A stretch of 64,000 bases of DNA from UBA2387 sp019454665. Lineage in GTDB: Bacteria > Armatimonadota > Fimbriimonadia > Fimbriimonadales > Fimbriimonadaceae. The notes under the pieces are model-generated. The model saw nothing but the letters and a program-made list of their open reading frames with translations. It had not been told where the DNA came from and ran no database searches. Shown piece after piece: positions 33,175-42,422 of the stretch. How positions within the stretch are numbered: position 1 is the first letter of the stretch; each line of letters starts with the position of its first letter. The translations under genes and the position numbers were made by a program. The stretch covers positions 1-64,000 of the forward strand of contig BTVX01000008.1 of assembly GCA_045862995.1 (NCBI GenBank). Reading direction: 5' to 3'.

Positions 33175-33891
33175 TTAGTTGCCGCCGCCGCCGCGTCGCT
33201 GCTGCTGGAAGGCGAAGGGCTTGCCCTTCAGTTCCTCCCACTTCGCCTTCTGCTCGGCGGTCAGGATCTTGCCGACTTCTTCGGCCATGATCTTGTCCAT
33301 CTTCTCGCGCTCGGTGTTCATCGAGGCGAAGTCGAGTTCCTGGTTGCGCATGCGCTCAAAGAGAGCGGCCATCGCTTCGCGCTGCTTGTCCTGCAGGGCG
33401 CGGAGCTTGGATTGCTGGTCGCTGGTGACGCCGAGAGCCTTCTGGCCCTCTTCGCCCATGGGGTAGTTGGCGCCCGCCATCTGGACGGCGAGTTGCTTGA
33501 TGCGGGTGGTCTGTTCGGGCGTGAGCACCGCCAAGACTTCGGCATCGTACTTGGCGCTCATCTTCTGCATTTCCGCCATGCGGGCCTGCATGTCCTGACC
33601 GCCGCCACCGCCGCCCTGGAAGGCCGCGCGCCGCTCTTCGCGCATCTTGTCGGAGATGGCTTGGACCTTGGATTTCTGGTCGGCGGTGAGTTTGAGTTCG
33701 GTCTGCACGTCGGGTCGCGCGGCGAGATTGCTGGGACCGGCGCCGAATCCGCCCATTCCCTGCATGCCGCCGCCGAACTGACCGCCGCCCCGACCTTGTC
33801 CCTGGCCGCGCCCGCCCTGGGCATCGGCGAAGTTTGCCAGCATGGCGAAGCTCACGCCAAGCACTACGAATTTCATCCAGTTGGATCGCAT
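33175..33891 (-). CDS. Secreted LTxxQ (Spy-like) helical protein
   Basis: This 238-residue protein has a signal peptide (FVVLGVSFAMLANFADA), a Gly/Gln-rich segment of about 30 residues, and then four helices each headed by an LT/VT-x-x-Q motif: LKLTADQKSKVQAI, VLTPEQTTRIKQLA, GVTSDQQSKLRALQ and ILTAEQKAKWEELKGKPF. That is the arrangement of the Spy/CpxP family. It lies directly downstream of gspD on the same strand, separated by 57 bases, so it may be co-transcribed with the secretion operon. It is a relative of the 28984 protein. A chaperone role is inferred. Confidence 0.75.
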   Translation of the reverse strand: MRSNWMKFVVLGVSFAMLANFADAQGGRGQGQGRGGGQFGGGMQGMGGFGAGPSNLAARPDVQTELKLTADQKSKVQAISDKMREERRAAFQGGGGGGQDMQARMAEMQKMSAKYDAEVLAVLTPEQTTRIKQLAVQMAGANYPMGEEGQKALGVTSDQQSKLRALQDKQREAMAALFERMRNQELDFASMNTEREKMDKIMAEEVGKILTAEQKAKWEELKGKPFAFQQQRRGGGGN

Positions 33892-33948
33892 TGTGTTCTG
33901 ATCGCTCCTAACGTTATTTGTGATGGGATCACGTGATTGAGAGTTGCC

Positions 33949-36417
33949 CTAAAGCGAGTTGCCGCCTCCCGTTCCTCCGGTGCCGTTGCCGGTGCCGTTT
34001 CCTCTGGCGGCGCCGCCCGAGATGGCTTTTTGCAGGATGGCTTTGGAGGCGGGGCTCATGGCGCCCTGCAGGTCGTCCTTCAGCTTGCCGGCTTCTTCCG
34101 GGTTTCGGACGATGCGCGGCGTGAGGAAGACCAGCAATTCGGTCTTCGAGTTTTCCTTCGTCGAGGTCTTGAAGAGGTTGCCAAGGATCGGGATGTCGCC
34201 CAGAAGCGGGATTTTGCGCGTGGTCGCGGTGACCGTGCTTCGGATGATGCCGCCGAGGATGATCGTTTCGCCGTCCTTGACGGTGACGGTGGTGTCGGCT
34301 TGGCGTTGGTTGACGATCGGCGCGTTGAAGTCCGTGAAGCCCTGCAGGTCGTTGGCCGTCTGCGAGACGTCCATCGTCACGAAGCCGTTTGCGGTGATGC
34401 GAGGCGTAACGGTCAAGACGATGCCCACGTCTTGGAACGCGTAGGTGAAGGTCAGGTTGCCGTTGGCGTCTTCCCGGCTGGAGAGCACGTAGGGGACGCT
34501 CTGGCTGATGTTGATCTGGGCTTGCACGTTGTTGGACGTGAAGATGCGTGGCGTGGACAGCACCTCGAAGCGGCTGTCGGTCTTCAGAGCGTTCAAGAAC
34601 AGCTCCCACTTGCCACCGGCCAGCGTGTACTTGAAGCCGCGAGCGGGGTCCTGATTGTTGTTCAGGTTGAAGTCCTGGTCAATTCGCCCTTCGGTTCCCG
34701 AGTTGCGGAACGCGGGGTCTTGGAGGTAGCTCCATTCGACGCCCAGCTTGGTCGAGCTGTCCAGCGTGGCCTCGACGATCACCGTCTCGATCATCACCTG
34801 CTCGGGGATCTTGTCGAGTTGGGCGAGGATGCTCTGCACCAAGTCGGCGTTTTCGGGCGTGGTGACGACGATGAGGCTGTTGGTGTTCGTGTCGGGAATG
34901 ACGGTGATCTGGTTCTGCAGATCGCGAACGTTGATGAGGCGTCCCTGCTCGTCGCGACCCGTTTGGCCGCCTTGTTGCTGTTGTGTTTGGGGCCGGAACT
35001 GGCCGCCGCCGAACATCTGGGCGTAGACCTCGGTCGCCAGTTCGCCTGAGTTGGCATCCGGGTCGGCGAGGTTCAGGTCGAGCGAATCGCCCGACATGAC
35101 GGGATCGAAGCCCCGTCCGCCGCCCTGCAAGCCGCCGCCCGTGTTGCGCCCCTGATTGTTGCGATTCTGGTTGTTCCGGTTCTGGTTGTTCCGGTTTTGG
35201 GTGTTGCCGCCGAATCCGCCCGTGTTCGTTCGGTTGCCCGTGTTGCGGTTGCCGAAGGCCTGCTGGAACAGCGTGGCCACTTGGTCGGCGCGGGCGTTGT
35301 TCAGCGGGACCACAAACGTGGAGTTCTGGACGACCACTTCCTGATCGAGCTGCTCGACGACCTTCTTGACCAGCACGTGGTTGTCATCGGTGGCTGTGAC
35401 GACCAGCGAGTTGGTTCGGGTTTCCGCGACGACCGAGCCGAAGCCGGCTTGCGAGTTGCCCATGCGGAAGGCGTTGGAGATGCGTTGCTCGAAGGGGACT
35501 TGTTGGCTCTGGTTGCGGATGCCGCCTCGGCCGAGGGGGGCGTTCGACGTGAGCACGTTCTGCACCACGGGTGCGAGATCGGTCGCAGAGGCGTAGGTGA
35601 GCGGGTAGACGATCGGCCGCTGGGTCTCTTCGACTTGGATGTCGAGGCCCTTGATGAGGTCTTCGACTTGACGCTGGACGTCCGAAGTCGCTGCGACGAT
35701 GACTTGGTTGCTGTAGTCGTCGGACGAGGCGCGGACGTTCATGCCGCCCTGTTGCATGTTGGGCATGCGGAAGTTCTGGAACGGGTTGCCCCCGCGTCCA
35801 CCACGGTTGAACTGGCCACCGCCGAACATCTGCATGGGGTTGAAGCCGCCCTGTTGGACGCCCATGCCCAGGAACACTTCGTTGACGACGCGCGCGACCT
35901 GGCTGGCGTTGGCGTACTTGATCGGATACCACTTCAGCACGATCTCGGGCTGCTGGTTGCCTTGGTTCATCATCTCGAAGATGCGACCCATGTCCATCCC
36001 CGGGTTGCCGCCCCCGCCGCGGCCGTCGTTGCCGCGCTGGTTGCGCTTTTGGATGACCAGGATATCGCCTTCTTTGCGGAGGTCGTAGCTCATCAGGTTG
36101 AGCGACGCGTTGAGCATCGTGAAGGCCTGGCTGATCGTCACATCGGTGGAGCTGGTCAGCGTCATCGGCTGGACGAGCGCGGGGTCTTTGACGATGTTGA
36201 TGCCGGACGCCTTGGAGAGGGTGGTGATGATCAGGTCGGGGTTCGCGCCGCGGAAATCGAGCTTCAGTTTCTTGTTCTGGTCGTACTTGAAGCCCTCCCA
36301 CGCTTTGGAACCGCCTCCCTGACCCATAAACTGCTCGAACTGTCCGAGCGCCATGGGCGCGAGGACAGCGGCGATCAGGATCGTCGTCAACTTAGCCTTG
36401 TTCATGCTCTTGTTCAT
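33949..36417 (-). CDS. gspD: Type II secretion/type IV pilus secretin (GspD/PilQ)
   Basis: This 822-residue outer-membrane channel subunit has a signal peptide (LTTILIAAVLAPMALG), an N0/STN domain (LKLDFRGANPDLIITTLSKASGINIV), repeated N1-N3 secretin domains (KYANASQVARVVNEVF; YASATDLAPVVQNVL; LNNARADQVATLFQQAF), and a C-terminal secretin domain (VEWSYLQDP; VLSTPRIFTSNNVQAQINISQSVPYV; DVGIVLTVTPRITANGFVTMDV). An Asn/Arg/Gln-rich run of NRNNQ repeats near residues 400-425 is an unusual insertion. The ATG at 36417 overlaps the preceding gene by 26 bases. A lipoprotein pilotin is not seen. It is the last core gene of the operon. Confidence 0.93.
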   Translation of the reverse strand: MNKSMNKAKLTTILIAAVLAPMALGQFEQFMGQGGGSKAWEGFKYDQNKKLKLDFRGANPDLIITTLSKASGINIVKDPALVQPMTLTSSTDVTISQAFTMLNASLNLMSYDLRKEGDILVIQKRNQRGNDGRGGGGNPGMDMGRIFEMMNQGNQQPEIVLKWYPIKYANASQVARVVNEVFLGMGVQQGGFNPMQMFGGGQFNRGGRGGNPFQNFRMPNMQQGGMNVRASSDDYSNQVIVAATSDVQRQVEDLIKGLDIQVEETQRPIVYPLTYASATDLAPVVQNVLTSNAPLGRGGIRNQSQQVPFEQRISNAFRMGNSQAGFGSVVAETRTNSLVVTATDDNHVLVKKVVEQLDQEVVVQNSTFVVPLNNARADQVATLFQQAFGNRNTGNRTNTGGFGGNTQNRNNQNRNNQNRNNQGRNTGGGLQGGGRGFDPVMSGDSLDLNLADPDANSGELATEVYAQMFGGGQFRPQTQQQQGGQTGRDEQGRLINVRDLQNQITVIPDTNTNSLIVVTTPENADLVQSILAQLDKIPEQVMIETVIVEATLDSSTKLGVEWSYLQDPAFRNSGTEGRIDQDFNLNNNQDPARGFKYTLAGGKWELFLNALKTDSRFEVLSTPRIFTSNNVQAQINISQSVPYVLSSREDANGNLTFTYAFQDVGIVLTVTPRITANGFVTMDVSQTANDLQGFTDFNAPIVNQRQADTTVTVKDGETIILGGIIRSTVTATTRKIPLLGDIPILGNLFKTSTKENSKTELLVFLTPRIVRNPEEAGKLKDDLQGAMSPASKAILQKAISGGAARGNGTGNGTGGTGGGNSL

Positions 36418-37147
36418 TGTTCCAGTCTCCGCCGCGATTGCGGCCAGAGTCGCGTCCATCGAATCCTTCGTTTCGGCGACCGCCCTGTTCTCTCGAACGG
36501 ACGTCCATCGCCGGTGCGTTCAAACCTGCGTTCGGTTCGATCGAGGCGACGGGCCCTCGACCGATCGGTCCCGACAAGCCGGGTGGAACCACCGGGATCG
36601 GTTGGAAACCGGCTCCCGCGCCCATCGTCGGCTGCGTCGGGTCCTCATAGGTCGGCAGTTTCACCGACCGAATCAAACCACTGTCCGAGGTCAACACCAG
36701 AGTATCGGTCGTGATCCGAGTGACCACGGATCGTTTCCAGCGTTCACCGCTGCTAAGCAGAACGGTTTCCTTGGTTGTTTTGTTCTCCAGGCCGGCGTAG
36801 CGCTTGCCATCGAGTTCCGCGTTGCCCGTGTAGACCCATCCGCCTTCACCGGCGAACTCGGTCGGAATCTCGTTGGTGGGCACGCGTCCTCCCGACGAAC
36901 CGAGGGTCGCCTTGGCCACCACGGGGTTGAACACATTGCGGCCACCCGACTCGACCCGGGCGAATCGGCCCCTTGCGGTGCGGTCTTCTTCGGTGATGGG
37001 GCCGGTTTCTTTGGCCTCGGTCTTAGGGGTGGTCCGCCGCAACGAGGCGCCGCCCGTGGGCGCTGGTTCTTCTTGAAGGAAGACATAGCCGCCCACCACG
37101 ACGGCGAACAAGGCGGTGTACACCACGGGTCGGGAGACCTTAGCCAC
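36392..37147 (-). CDS. GspC/PilP-like inner-membrane linker protein
   Basis: This 251-residue protein has one N-terminal transmembrane helix (PVVYTALFAVVVGGYVFL) followed by a periplasmic region with a small beta domain (GWVYTGNAELDGKRYAGLENKTTKETVLLSSGERW), which resembles the HR domain of GspC or PilP. The C-terminus is rich in Arg, Asn and Gly. Position between PilO and the secretin is that of PilP. The GTG at 37147 has GGAGG and overlaps the pilO stop by eight bases. The family assignment rests on position and topology more than on sequence. Confidence 0.65.
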   Translation of the reverse strand: MAKVSRPVVYTALFAVVVGGYVFLQEEPAPTGGASLRRTTPKTEAKETGPITEEDRTARGRFARVESGGRNVFNPVVAKATLGSSGGRVPTNEIPTEFAGEGGWVYTGNAELDGKRYAGLENKTTKETVLLSSGERWKRSVVTRITTDTLVLTSDSGLIRSVKLPTYEDPTQPTMGAGAGFQPIPVVPPGLSGPIGRGPVASIEPNAGLNAPAMDVRSREQGGRRNEGFDGRDSGRNRGGDWNNEQEHEQG

Positions 37148-37721
37148 GCGTTCCTCCGGATTGGGACTTGGCGGTCGAAGCCGTGCGCGCATCGGTCGCG
37201 GCGACTTCGTAGAACGCGACGACGCCGATCGAGCCCGTCACCTGATCGGTCGCCCCATCGGCGGCGGACAGTTGCACGAGGTTGACGGCCAGTTTTCCTT
37301 GGGCGTTCTCGAGTCTGCGCACGAAGTTGATCATGGCTGGGTAGCGGCCTTCGCACGTGATCAGGAGCGGGTATTGGGCGACCGCGGTGTCTTCCACCAG
37401 CCGCTGGGGCCGAAAGGCGGTGACGACCACGCCCGACTCTCTGGCCAGCGCGCTGATGTGTCCCAAAGCCGAGGGTCCGAGTTCGTCGAGTTTGCCGGTC
37501 CACACCGATGCCGCGAACCGCTCCTTCTCTTGAGCGATCTGGCTCTCCAGTTCGGCGTTTTCGGCTTTCAGTTTGGCCGCGTCCTCGGTGTACTTGGCCA
37601 TGTTCACGGGCTCGGTTTTGATTGGGAAGACGACGAAGTAGATGGCGACGCTGAACAGGGCCAAGCCGACCCAGACCATCGCGGTCCACATTTTCTCCGG
37701 GTTGTCCGTCGAGATCTTCAT
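37140..37721 (-). CDS. pilO: PilO-like pilus/secretion assembly protein
   Basis: This 193-residue bitopic protein has one transmembrane helix (MVWVGLALFSVAIYFVVFPI), a coiled coil (KYTEDAAKLKAENAELESQIAQEKERF) and a ferredoxin-like periplasmic domain (ARESGVVVTAFRPQ; YPLLITCEGRYPAMINFVRRLENAQGKLAVNLVQL). That is the PilO/GspM architecture. It follows the PilM/PilN fusion gene after four bases and precedes the linker protein gene. Confidence 0.85.
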   Translation of the reverse strand: MKISTDNPEKMWTAMVWVGLALFSVAIYFVVFPIKTEPVNMAKYTEDAAKLKAENAELESQIAQEKERFAASVWTGKLDELGPSALGHISALARESGVVVTAFRPQRLVEDTAVAQYPLLITCEGRYPAMINFVRRLENAQGKLAVNLVQLSAADGATDQVTGSIGVVAFYEVAATDARTASTAKSQSGGTRG

Positions 37722-37725
37722 CGTT

Positions 37726-39000
37726 CTAGTTCCTCGCCACCCGGGCGGTTGCAGCGCTTCTCTTCTTTTCCTTCTCGACCATCGGCACATTGCCGACGAG
37801 CGTCGCTTGGACCGAGAAGTTGACCACGGGAGTCTCTTCGATGGTGGCGTTGTTGGCGAAGAGCAGCTTCACGTCGCGCAATCGGTCGGTGACGGCCAGT
37901 CCATCCAAGAACGCTTTGACCGCTTGGTCGGAGATGGCCGTCCCGCGGAACGTGAGCGGCTTTCCTCGCTCCATGTTCGCCCCCGTGAGCCACAGGCCGG
38001 CGGGAGCGGCTTCCGAGACGACGATCAGCACGTCGGAGAACGGCTGGGCCGGGTCGAATGCCTGGTCCAAGATCGCGCTCTTTTTCTTCAGCGCCGCCAG
38101 ATCGGAACTCAGCGTCTTGTTCTTGGTCGAATCGTCGCGCGTCTGCCGCGCGGCACGGGCCGTCAATGTGGCCCGCTCGGAAGTCGCCATTTCGTAGTCG
38201 CTGTAGACGAGGAACGCGGCTGCCGCGGCGGCTCCGAAGAGCAGCACGGCGGTTCGCGCCTTGGTGGAAACGGCCTTGCGCGCCCGCGCTTCGACCTCTT
38301 CTGGAATCTGGATGTTGACCGTGTCCGGATTGCGCTCGGCCAGCGCCTTCAGGCCCGAGATGGGGAGCGAACGCGCCAATCCGGGCGCATCGAAGCCGCC
38401 CGCGCCGACGGTGCCCGAGGGTTTGCGGGCCACGATGCCGCATGTTCGGTGGACTTCGTCGTGCAAATCGAGTTCGGGGGTCATCGGGACGAGACGCGTG
38501 TATTGAACGACCCCGCCCACACAAACATCAATCGCCAAGCCCTCGGGGGTCTCTTCGGCCACCTCGTAGGTGTCCGAACCCACTTCCTTTTGAAGACAAG
38601 CCGACCCGATGCAAGCGGCCGTGACGGTGGCGACCTTGGCGCCGGCGTCCTCGATCTGCCGCTTGGCGTCCTTGAGCGTGTCCGTTCGAACGGCGTACAA
38701 AACGGCCAGACGACCGTCGCCCGAGGCGTCGCCCGCCATCACGAGATCGAAGCTGGCTTCGCCCGGGTCCAGCGGCAGGTGCTGGCCGATCTGATAGCGA
38801 AGGGCCAGCAGGGCTTCGGCCTTCGGCACGTTCGGCACGCGGATCGCCTTGACGAAGCAAGAGCGCCTGGAGAGTGCGAGAACGACGCGCTTGCCCGAGA
38901 TCGAGGACGCTGCTTCGGCGACGCTGGCGAACGACTCGGTCCGCCCGGTCGTAGAATCGCAGACCCTCACGCCGTTGGGCGACCACTCGACGACGGTCAT
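37726..39000 (-). CDS. PilM-PilN fusion-like assembly protein
   Basis: This 424-residue protein appears to join a cytoplasmic PilM-like actin-fold region (residues about 1-235: TVVEWSPNGVRVCD, VVLALSRRSCFVKAIRVP, AEALLALRYQIGQHLPLDPGEASFDL) to a PilN-like part with a membrane helix (TAVLLFGAAAAAAFLVYSDY), a coiled coil and a periplasmic domain (PAGLWLTGANMERGKPLTFRGTAISDQAVKAFLDGLA). GspL has a similar cytoplasm-membrane-periplasm plan. The PilM C-terminal ATP site looks shortened. The ATG at 39000 is preferred; a TTG at 39024 overlapping the gspK stop is an alternative. Confidence 0.75.
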   Translation of the reverse strand: MTVVEWSPNGVRVCDSTTGRTESFASVAEAASSISGKRVVLALSRRSCFVKAIRVPNVPKAEALLALRYQIGQHLPLDPGEASFDLVMAGDASGDGRLAVLYAVRTDTLKDAKRQIEDAGAKVATVTAACIGSACLQKEVGSDTYEVAEETPEGLAIDVCVGGVVQYTRLVPMTPELDLHDEVHRTCGIVARKPSGTVGAGGFDAPGLARSLPISGLKALAERNPDTVNIQIPEEVEARARKAVSTKARTAVLLFGAAAAAAFLVYSDYEMATSERATLTARAARQTRDDSTKNKTLSSDLAALKKKSAILDQAFDPAQPFSDVLIVVSEAAPAGLWLTGANMERGKPLTFRGTAISDQAVKAFLDGLAVTDRLRDVKLLFANNATIEETPVVNFSVQATLVGNVPMVEKEKKRSAATARVARN

Positions 39001-39020
39001 CGGCCCGCTCAGGCGCTGGC

Positions 39021-40295
39021 TCAATTCGACACCTCGTAGAGGGGGATGGTCGCGCTGGGTTCGGGGCTCCATGCCCACCGCTGAGCGACATCGGTGTAAG
39101 ACGGTTCCTTCATCTTGGTGACTACCGGACGCCCATCGCGGAACGCGACGATGGCCTCTAGCGCTACCGTAGAACGTCCAGATCGCCCGATTGTTCGCAC
39201 AAGAAACAACTGCGACGACGTGGCGAAATAATCCACGGTCTCGAACGATTCCACGGTGAACCCGGGAAGCGTCAACAGTTCGCCCAGGCTGTTGAATCCG
39301 CCGGACTGCTGGCGCGAGAGGATGGCGGACGTCAGGTCGGGCGTCATTCCCGGAACGCTGTTCAGAACGGCTTCCGTGGCCGTGTTCAAATTGATCCGCC
39401 CGAGCAGGACCGACGCCCCCGAGTTGCTGATGTTGTCCACCACGGCGATGGCGTCCGCAGGCTGGAAGCCCGCCATCTGGCAAAGGCGTCCCACCGAAGT
39501 CACCGTCCCCAGAGCGTTCCTGGCGTCAATCACTCGTTGGGCGATCGGCGGCGGAATGCCGCGCCCGACCATTTGGCCCACATTCACGTTCTGGGCGTTG
39601 TACTTCGTCTCACCCGTTGCCGTGGTGTTGGGAGCGCTCGAATCCGTGATGAACAGGTCAATGAGCGACGGCTGGGCGTCTGCGTTGCCCGAGACCAGCG
39701 GCGTTCCGAGCGAGATGTCCTCTTGGGGGAAGAAGAGGGCCATTGGGCTGAAGCCCTTGACCGAGAGCAACTCCTCGACGGTTTCGAACCGCGCCAGCCG
39801 CGTGTTGTACGGGTTGGCCAGGTTGTTGTAGAACTCGTCCTTCCCGCCTTCGGGCCGAGGCGTCAGATCTGCTTCGCGCCAATCGAGCAGGGAGTCTATC
39901 TGCTCGTTGGTCATGGGGAGGCGGCGCAACTGCTCTTCGGTGGCCGTGTTGAGGTTGATGAAGGACGACGCGTCGCGGATCTCGAGCCGGAACCGCTGCG
40001 TGCCGATCACGAACTCGTCTTCGCCCTGCTGGCCCGTGGTCGCCCACTCGTCGAGCAACGACGTCACGGGACTGACCGTCGGGTCGCCGGCTTGAGTCGA
40101 AGCGAGGATGCCCATCGCGTATTCGATGCCGGATTCGGCGGCCAGGCGGGCGTCGCGTGCCTCGACACGGTTGATGCGGGCAATGGCGAACGTGCGCGCC
40201 GAAGCCACCGCACCGACCACGGCCGTCACCATGACGGTGAGAAAGCCAAGAGCCATCACGAACGAGGCGCCACGCTGGCATCGCCGGGTCCTCAC
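39021..40295 (-). CDS. gspK: General secretion minor pseudopilin GspK
   Basis: This 424-residue protein has a prepilin-like N-terminus (RGASFVMALGFLTVMVTAVVGAVASAR), with the typical RG-x-x cleavage context. It also has helix-hairpin-helix like segments (INLNTATEEQLRRLPM and INLNTATEAVLNSVPGM) as seen in GspK. GspK caps the pseudopilus with GspI and GspJ. The GTG at 40295 overlaps the gspJ stop as GTGA. At 424 residues it is longer than the roughly 330 of enterobacterial GspK, mainly in the second half. Confidence 0.85.
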   Translation of the reverse strand: MRTRRCQRGASFVMALGFLTVMVTAVVGAVASARTFAIARINRVEARDARLAAESGIEYAMGILASTQAGDPTVSPVTSLLDEWATTGQQGEDEFVIGTQRFRLEIRDASSFINLNTATEEQLRRLPMTNEQIDSLLDWREADLTPRPEGGKDEFYNNLANPYNTRLARFETVEELLSVKGFSPMALFFPQEDISLGTPLVSGNADAQPSLIDLFITDSSAPNTTATGETKYNAQNVNVGQMVGRGIPPPIAQRVIDARNALGTVTSVGRLCQMAGFQPADAIAVVDNISNSGASVLLGRINLNTATEAVLNSVPGMTPDLTSAILSRQQSGGFNSLGELLTLPGFTVESFETVDYFATSSQLFLVRTIGRSGRSTVALEAIVAFRDGRPVVTKMKEPSYTDVAQRWAWSPEPSATIPLYEVSN

Positions 40296-40999
40296 TGCTG
40301 CCCTCCCGTCGCCGCGAGGTAGTCCAGGTACGCCACTTCGCTGTAGGGCAGCCGCACCAAGAACGTGCGCTCCTCGCCATCGTCGCCTGTGCGTGTGTAG
40401 GTCACCCGAATGTAGAAGGGCAGGAACCGACCCGTGATCGAGCGCGTGTCCCACTCGGTCGTCCAGTTGGTTCCATCGAAGAACTCGAACCGGAGCGAAG
40501 CGATGGTCGAGTCGAGGAGTTTCTCCGTCCCGCCCTGCGTGGGGTCGCCGTCCGGCGGCGTCTGCTCGCGCAGGAACGCGCCTTCAAGCGTGGTGGCGCC
40601 GATGGCCGTGGTGCCGATCTGGGTTTCGCGGACTCCGCCCTGCGGGCCGTAGACTTCGTTCAGTTCCTCGAACGTGGCGTCGGTGTCCAAGTAGTTCGCC
40701 GGCAGCCTTGCGCCGACCCCGGTAAAAACGATGCTGCTCGAATCTCCCACGTTCTCCAGCGCCGAGCCGCCCACAAAGAACGTGGTCGGGTCGTCGGGAG
40801 TCGGACTCAGATACGCGGTCTGCAGCAGAGCACGCATCCTCTCCTCGAAGCTGAACCCGTCCGTTTCCGCGATTCGAGCCGTTTCCAGCCGGTCCGCGTA
40901 GCGGAGGCTCATGGTGAGCGACCCCGCCAGGGCGACGGTCAACAGGACCAGCATGGCGCTGACGACCAGCAACTCGAGAACGGTGAAGCCGCGTCTCAC
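40292..40999 (-). CDS. Minor pseudopilin GspJ-like protein
   Basis: This 235-residue protein begins RRGFTVLELLVVSAMLVLLTVALAGS, a canonical prepilin leader with cleavage after Gly and Glu at +5. Its position between gspI- and gspK-like genes and its length suit GspJ. The GTG at 40999 overlaps the gspI stop as GTGA. Confidence 0.8.
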   Translation of the reverse strand: MRRGFTVLELLVVSAMLVLLTVALAGSLTMSLRYADRLETARIAETDGFSFEERMRALLQTAYLSPTPDDPTTFFVGGSALENVGDSSSIVFTGVGARLPANYLDTDATFEELNEVYGPQGGVRETQIGTTAIGATTLEGAFLREQTPPDGDPTQGGTEKLLDSTIASLRFEFFDGTNWTTEWDTRSITGRFLPFYIRVTYTRTGDDGEERTFLVRLPYSEVAYLDYLAATGGQQ

Positions 41000-41388
41000 A
41001 GGTCGCCTCCCGCGGGAACGAGCTGGTCGCCCCGGAACACGAGACGGTTGATCTCCTTCGAGTACTGGCCGGGACCCTCGTGGGTCACCGTGACGCCGAG
41101 CCGGTCCACGTACTCCGTGCCGGAGGGCTCGAGCACGGCCGACCACGTCCAATCGTTCTTGCCGTACTCGGAGAAGTCGCCACTGTTCGGGGTGACCTGA
41201 TAATCGCCCGTAGCGAGCAGTTCGTCAATCTTCTGGATGGCCAGCCGCTGGCCTTCCTCGCGGAGCTTGCTCTTGGCATCGGCCTTGGCGATGTATCCCA
41301 GCGCGCCCAGAGCGGCGGTGACTCCAACGGCGACCACCGCAACGGAGGCCAGCGTTTCGACGAGGGTGAATCCGCGACGCCTAGCCAC
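40996..41388 (-). CDS. Minor pseudopilin GspI-like protein
   Basis: This 130-residue protein begins ARRRGFTLVETLASVAVVAVGVTAALGAL, a prepilin leader with the ASVA-V-VGV pattern characteristic of GspI. The size is normal for GspI. The GTG at 41388 overlaps the gspH stop by eight bases. Confidence 0.85.
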   Translation of the reverse strand: MARRRGFTLVETLASVAVVAVGVTAALGALGYIAKADAKSKLREEGQRLAIQKIDELLATGDYQVTPNSGDFSEYGKNDWTWSAVLEPSGTEYVDRLGVTVTHEGPGQYSKEINRLVFRGDQLVPAGGDL

Positions 41389-41917
41389 GACGTTCGATCT
41401 CTCCCGCTTGCCAGGTTTCCTCGGTCAGGACGGGGAGTTCGCCGGAGACGAGACGCGCTTGTCCACGATCGTTGTCAATGACGAGCGAATAGAGCGCGCC
41501 GGTGTCGTCGGCGAGTTCGATGCCGCCGCGGTCGGACGAGCCGTCGGCATAGAACCGAAGTTCCCATTCCGCCGAAGACGAATCCAAGCCGTCCACGTTC
41601 GTGCGCTGGGCGCTGAAGCCATCGGGCATGGACTTGGTCCGCAGGGTTCTGGCGTCCTCCTCGAGGGCACCCGCCGATTCGATCACGAGACTCGTATCGT
41701 CCAACCGAAGCGAAACGGTGGAGGCCGACAGAATGGCCTGCTCTCGGGCTTCGCGCGCCATCGAGGTCAGGGATCGAACGAATTCGCGCTTGCGGCCGGC
41801 GTCTTGGATCCGAGCCAGATTCGGGAAGACCGTCATCGCCACCAGCGCCAGAATGGCGGTCACCACCATCATTTCGATGAGGGTGAAGCCCGTCTGGCGG
41901 CGGCGGCGAGTGGTCAT
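41381..41917 (-). CDS. Minor pseudopilin GspH/FimT-like protein
   Basis: This 178-residue protein begins with a prepilin leader (RRRQTGFTLIEMMVVTAILALVAMTVFPNL). The region after it, REFVRSLTSMAREAREQAILSASTVSLRLD, matches the GspH/FimT pattern. It lies 35 bases after gspG. Confidence 0.85.
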   Translation of the reverse strand: MTTRRRRQTGFTLIEMMVVTAILALVAMTVFPNLARIQDAGRKREFVRSLTSMAREAREQAILSASTVSLRLDDTSLVIESAGALEEDARTLRTKSMPDGFSAQRTNVDGLDSSSAEWELRFYADGSSDRGGIELADDTGALYSLVIDNDRGQARLVSGELPVLTEETWQAGEIERRG

Positions 41918-41952
41918 GTCGGCTAACTGAACGTCCTTACGATGGACGGCGG

Positions 41953-42387
41953 TCACATATCCTGGGTGTAGGGCGAAATGTCTGCGGCATTGCCTTCGCC
42001 GCCCGGGTTTCCGTCCTGGCCGTAGGATTCGATGATGAAGCTGTCGTCGTCCGCGCCCGGGTACTCGTAAATGTAAGGGAATCCCCACGGGTCGAGCGGG
42101 ATGGCTTTTTCTACGTATGGTCCTCGCCAACCGTCCGCATCGGAGGGCTGGGTGCGCAAGGCTTCGGTTCCCTCCTCGGTCGTCGGGTAGCGGCCCACGT
42201 CCAGCCGGAACTGCTGCATGGCCGCGCCGAGTTGCGTGATGTCCTGCAGGGCTTTCGCGCGCTTGGCGTCGTCGGTTCGACCGATGATGCGAGGCACGAC
42301 GGCGGCTGCGAGGATCGCCAAGATCAAAATGACGACCAGCAGTTCGATGAGGGTGAAACCCCGCTTGCGAGTTTTCATGTCAGGCAT
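41953..42387 (-). CDS. gspG: Major pseudopilin GspG
   Basis: This 144-residue protein is the major pseudopilin. It has the leader KTRKRGFTLIELLVVILILAILAAAVVPRIIG, the GspG signature RLDVGRYPTTEEGTEALRT, and the C-terminal DPWGFPYIYEYPG region that binds calcium in GspG. The ATG at 42387 has AAGAG five bases upstream; the ATG at 42378 is an alternative. Confidence 0.93.
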   Translation of the reverse strand: MPDMKTRKRGFTLIELLVVILILAILAAAVVPRIIGRTDDAKRAKALQDITQLGAAMQQFRLDVGRYPTTEEGTEALRTQPSDADGWRGPYVEKAIPLDPWGFPYIYEYPGADDDSFIIESYGQDGNPGGEGNAADISPYTQDM

Positions 42388-42422
42388 ACACGCTCTTGGT
42401 GCTCGATTGTTCTCCATAAACA

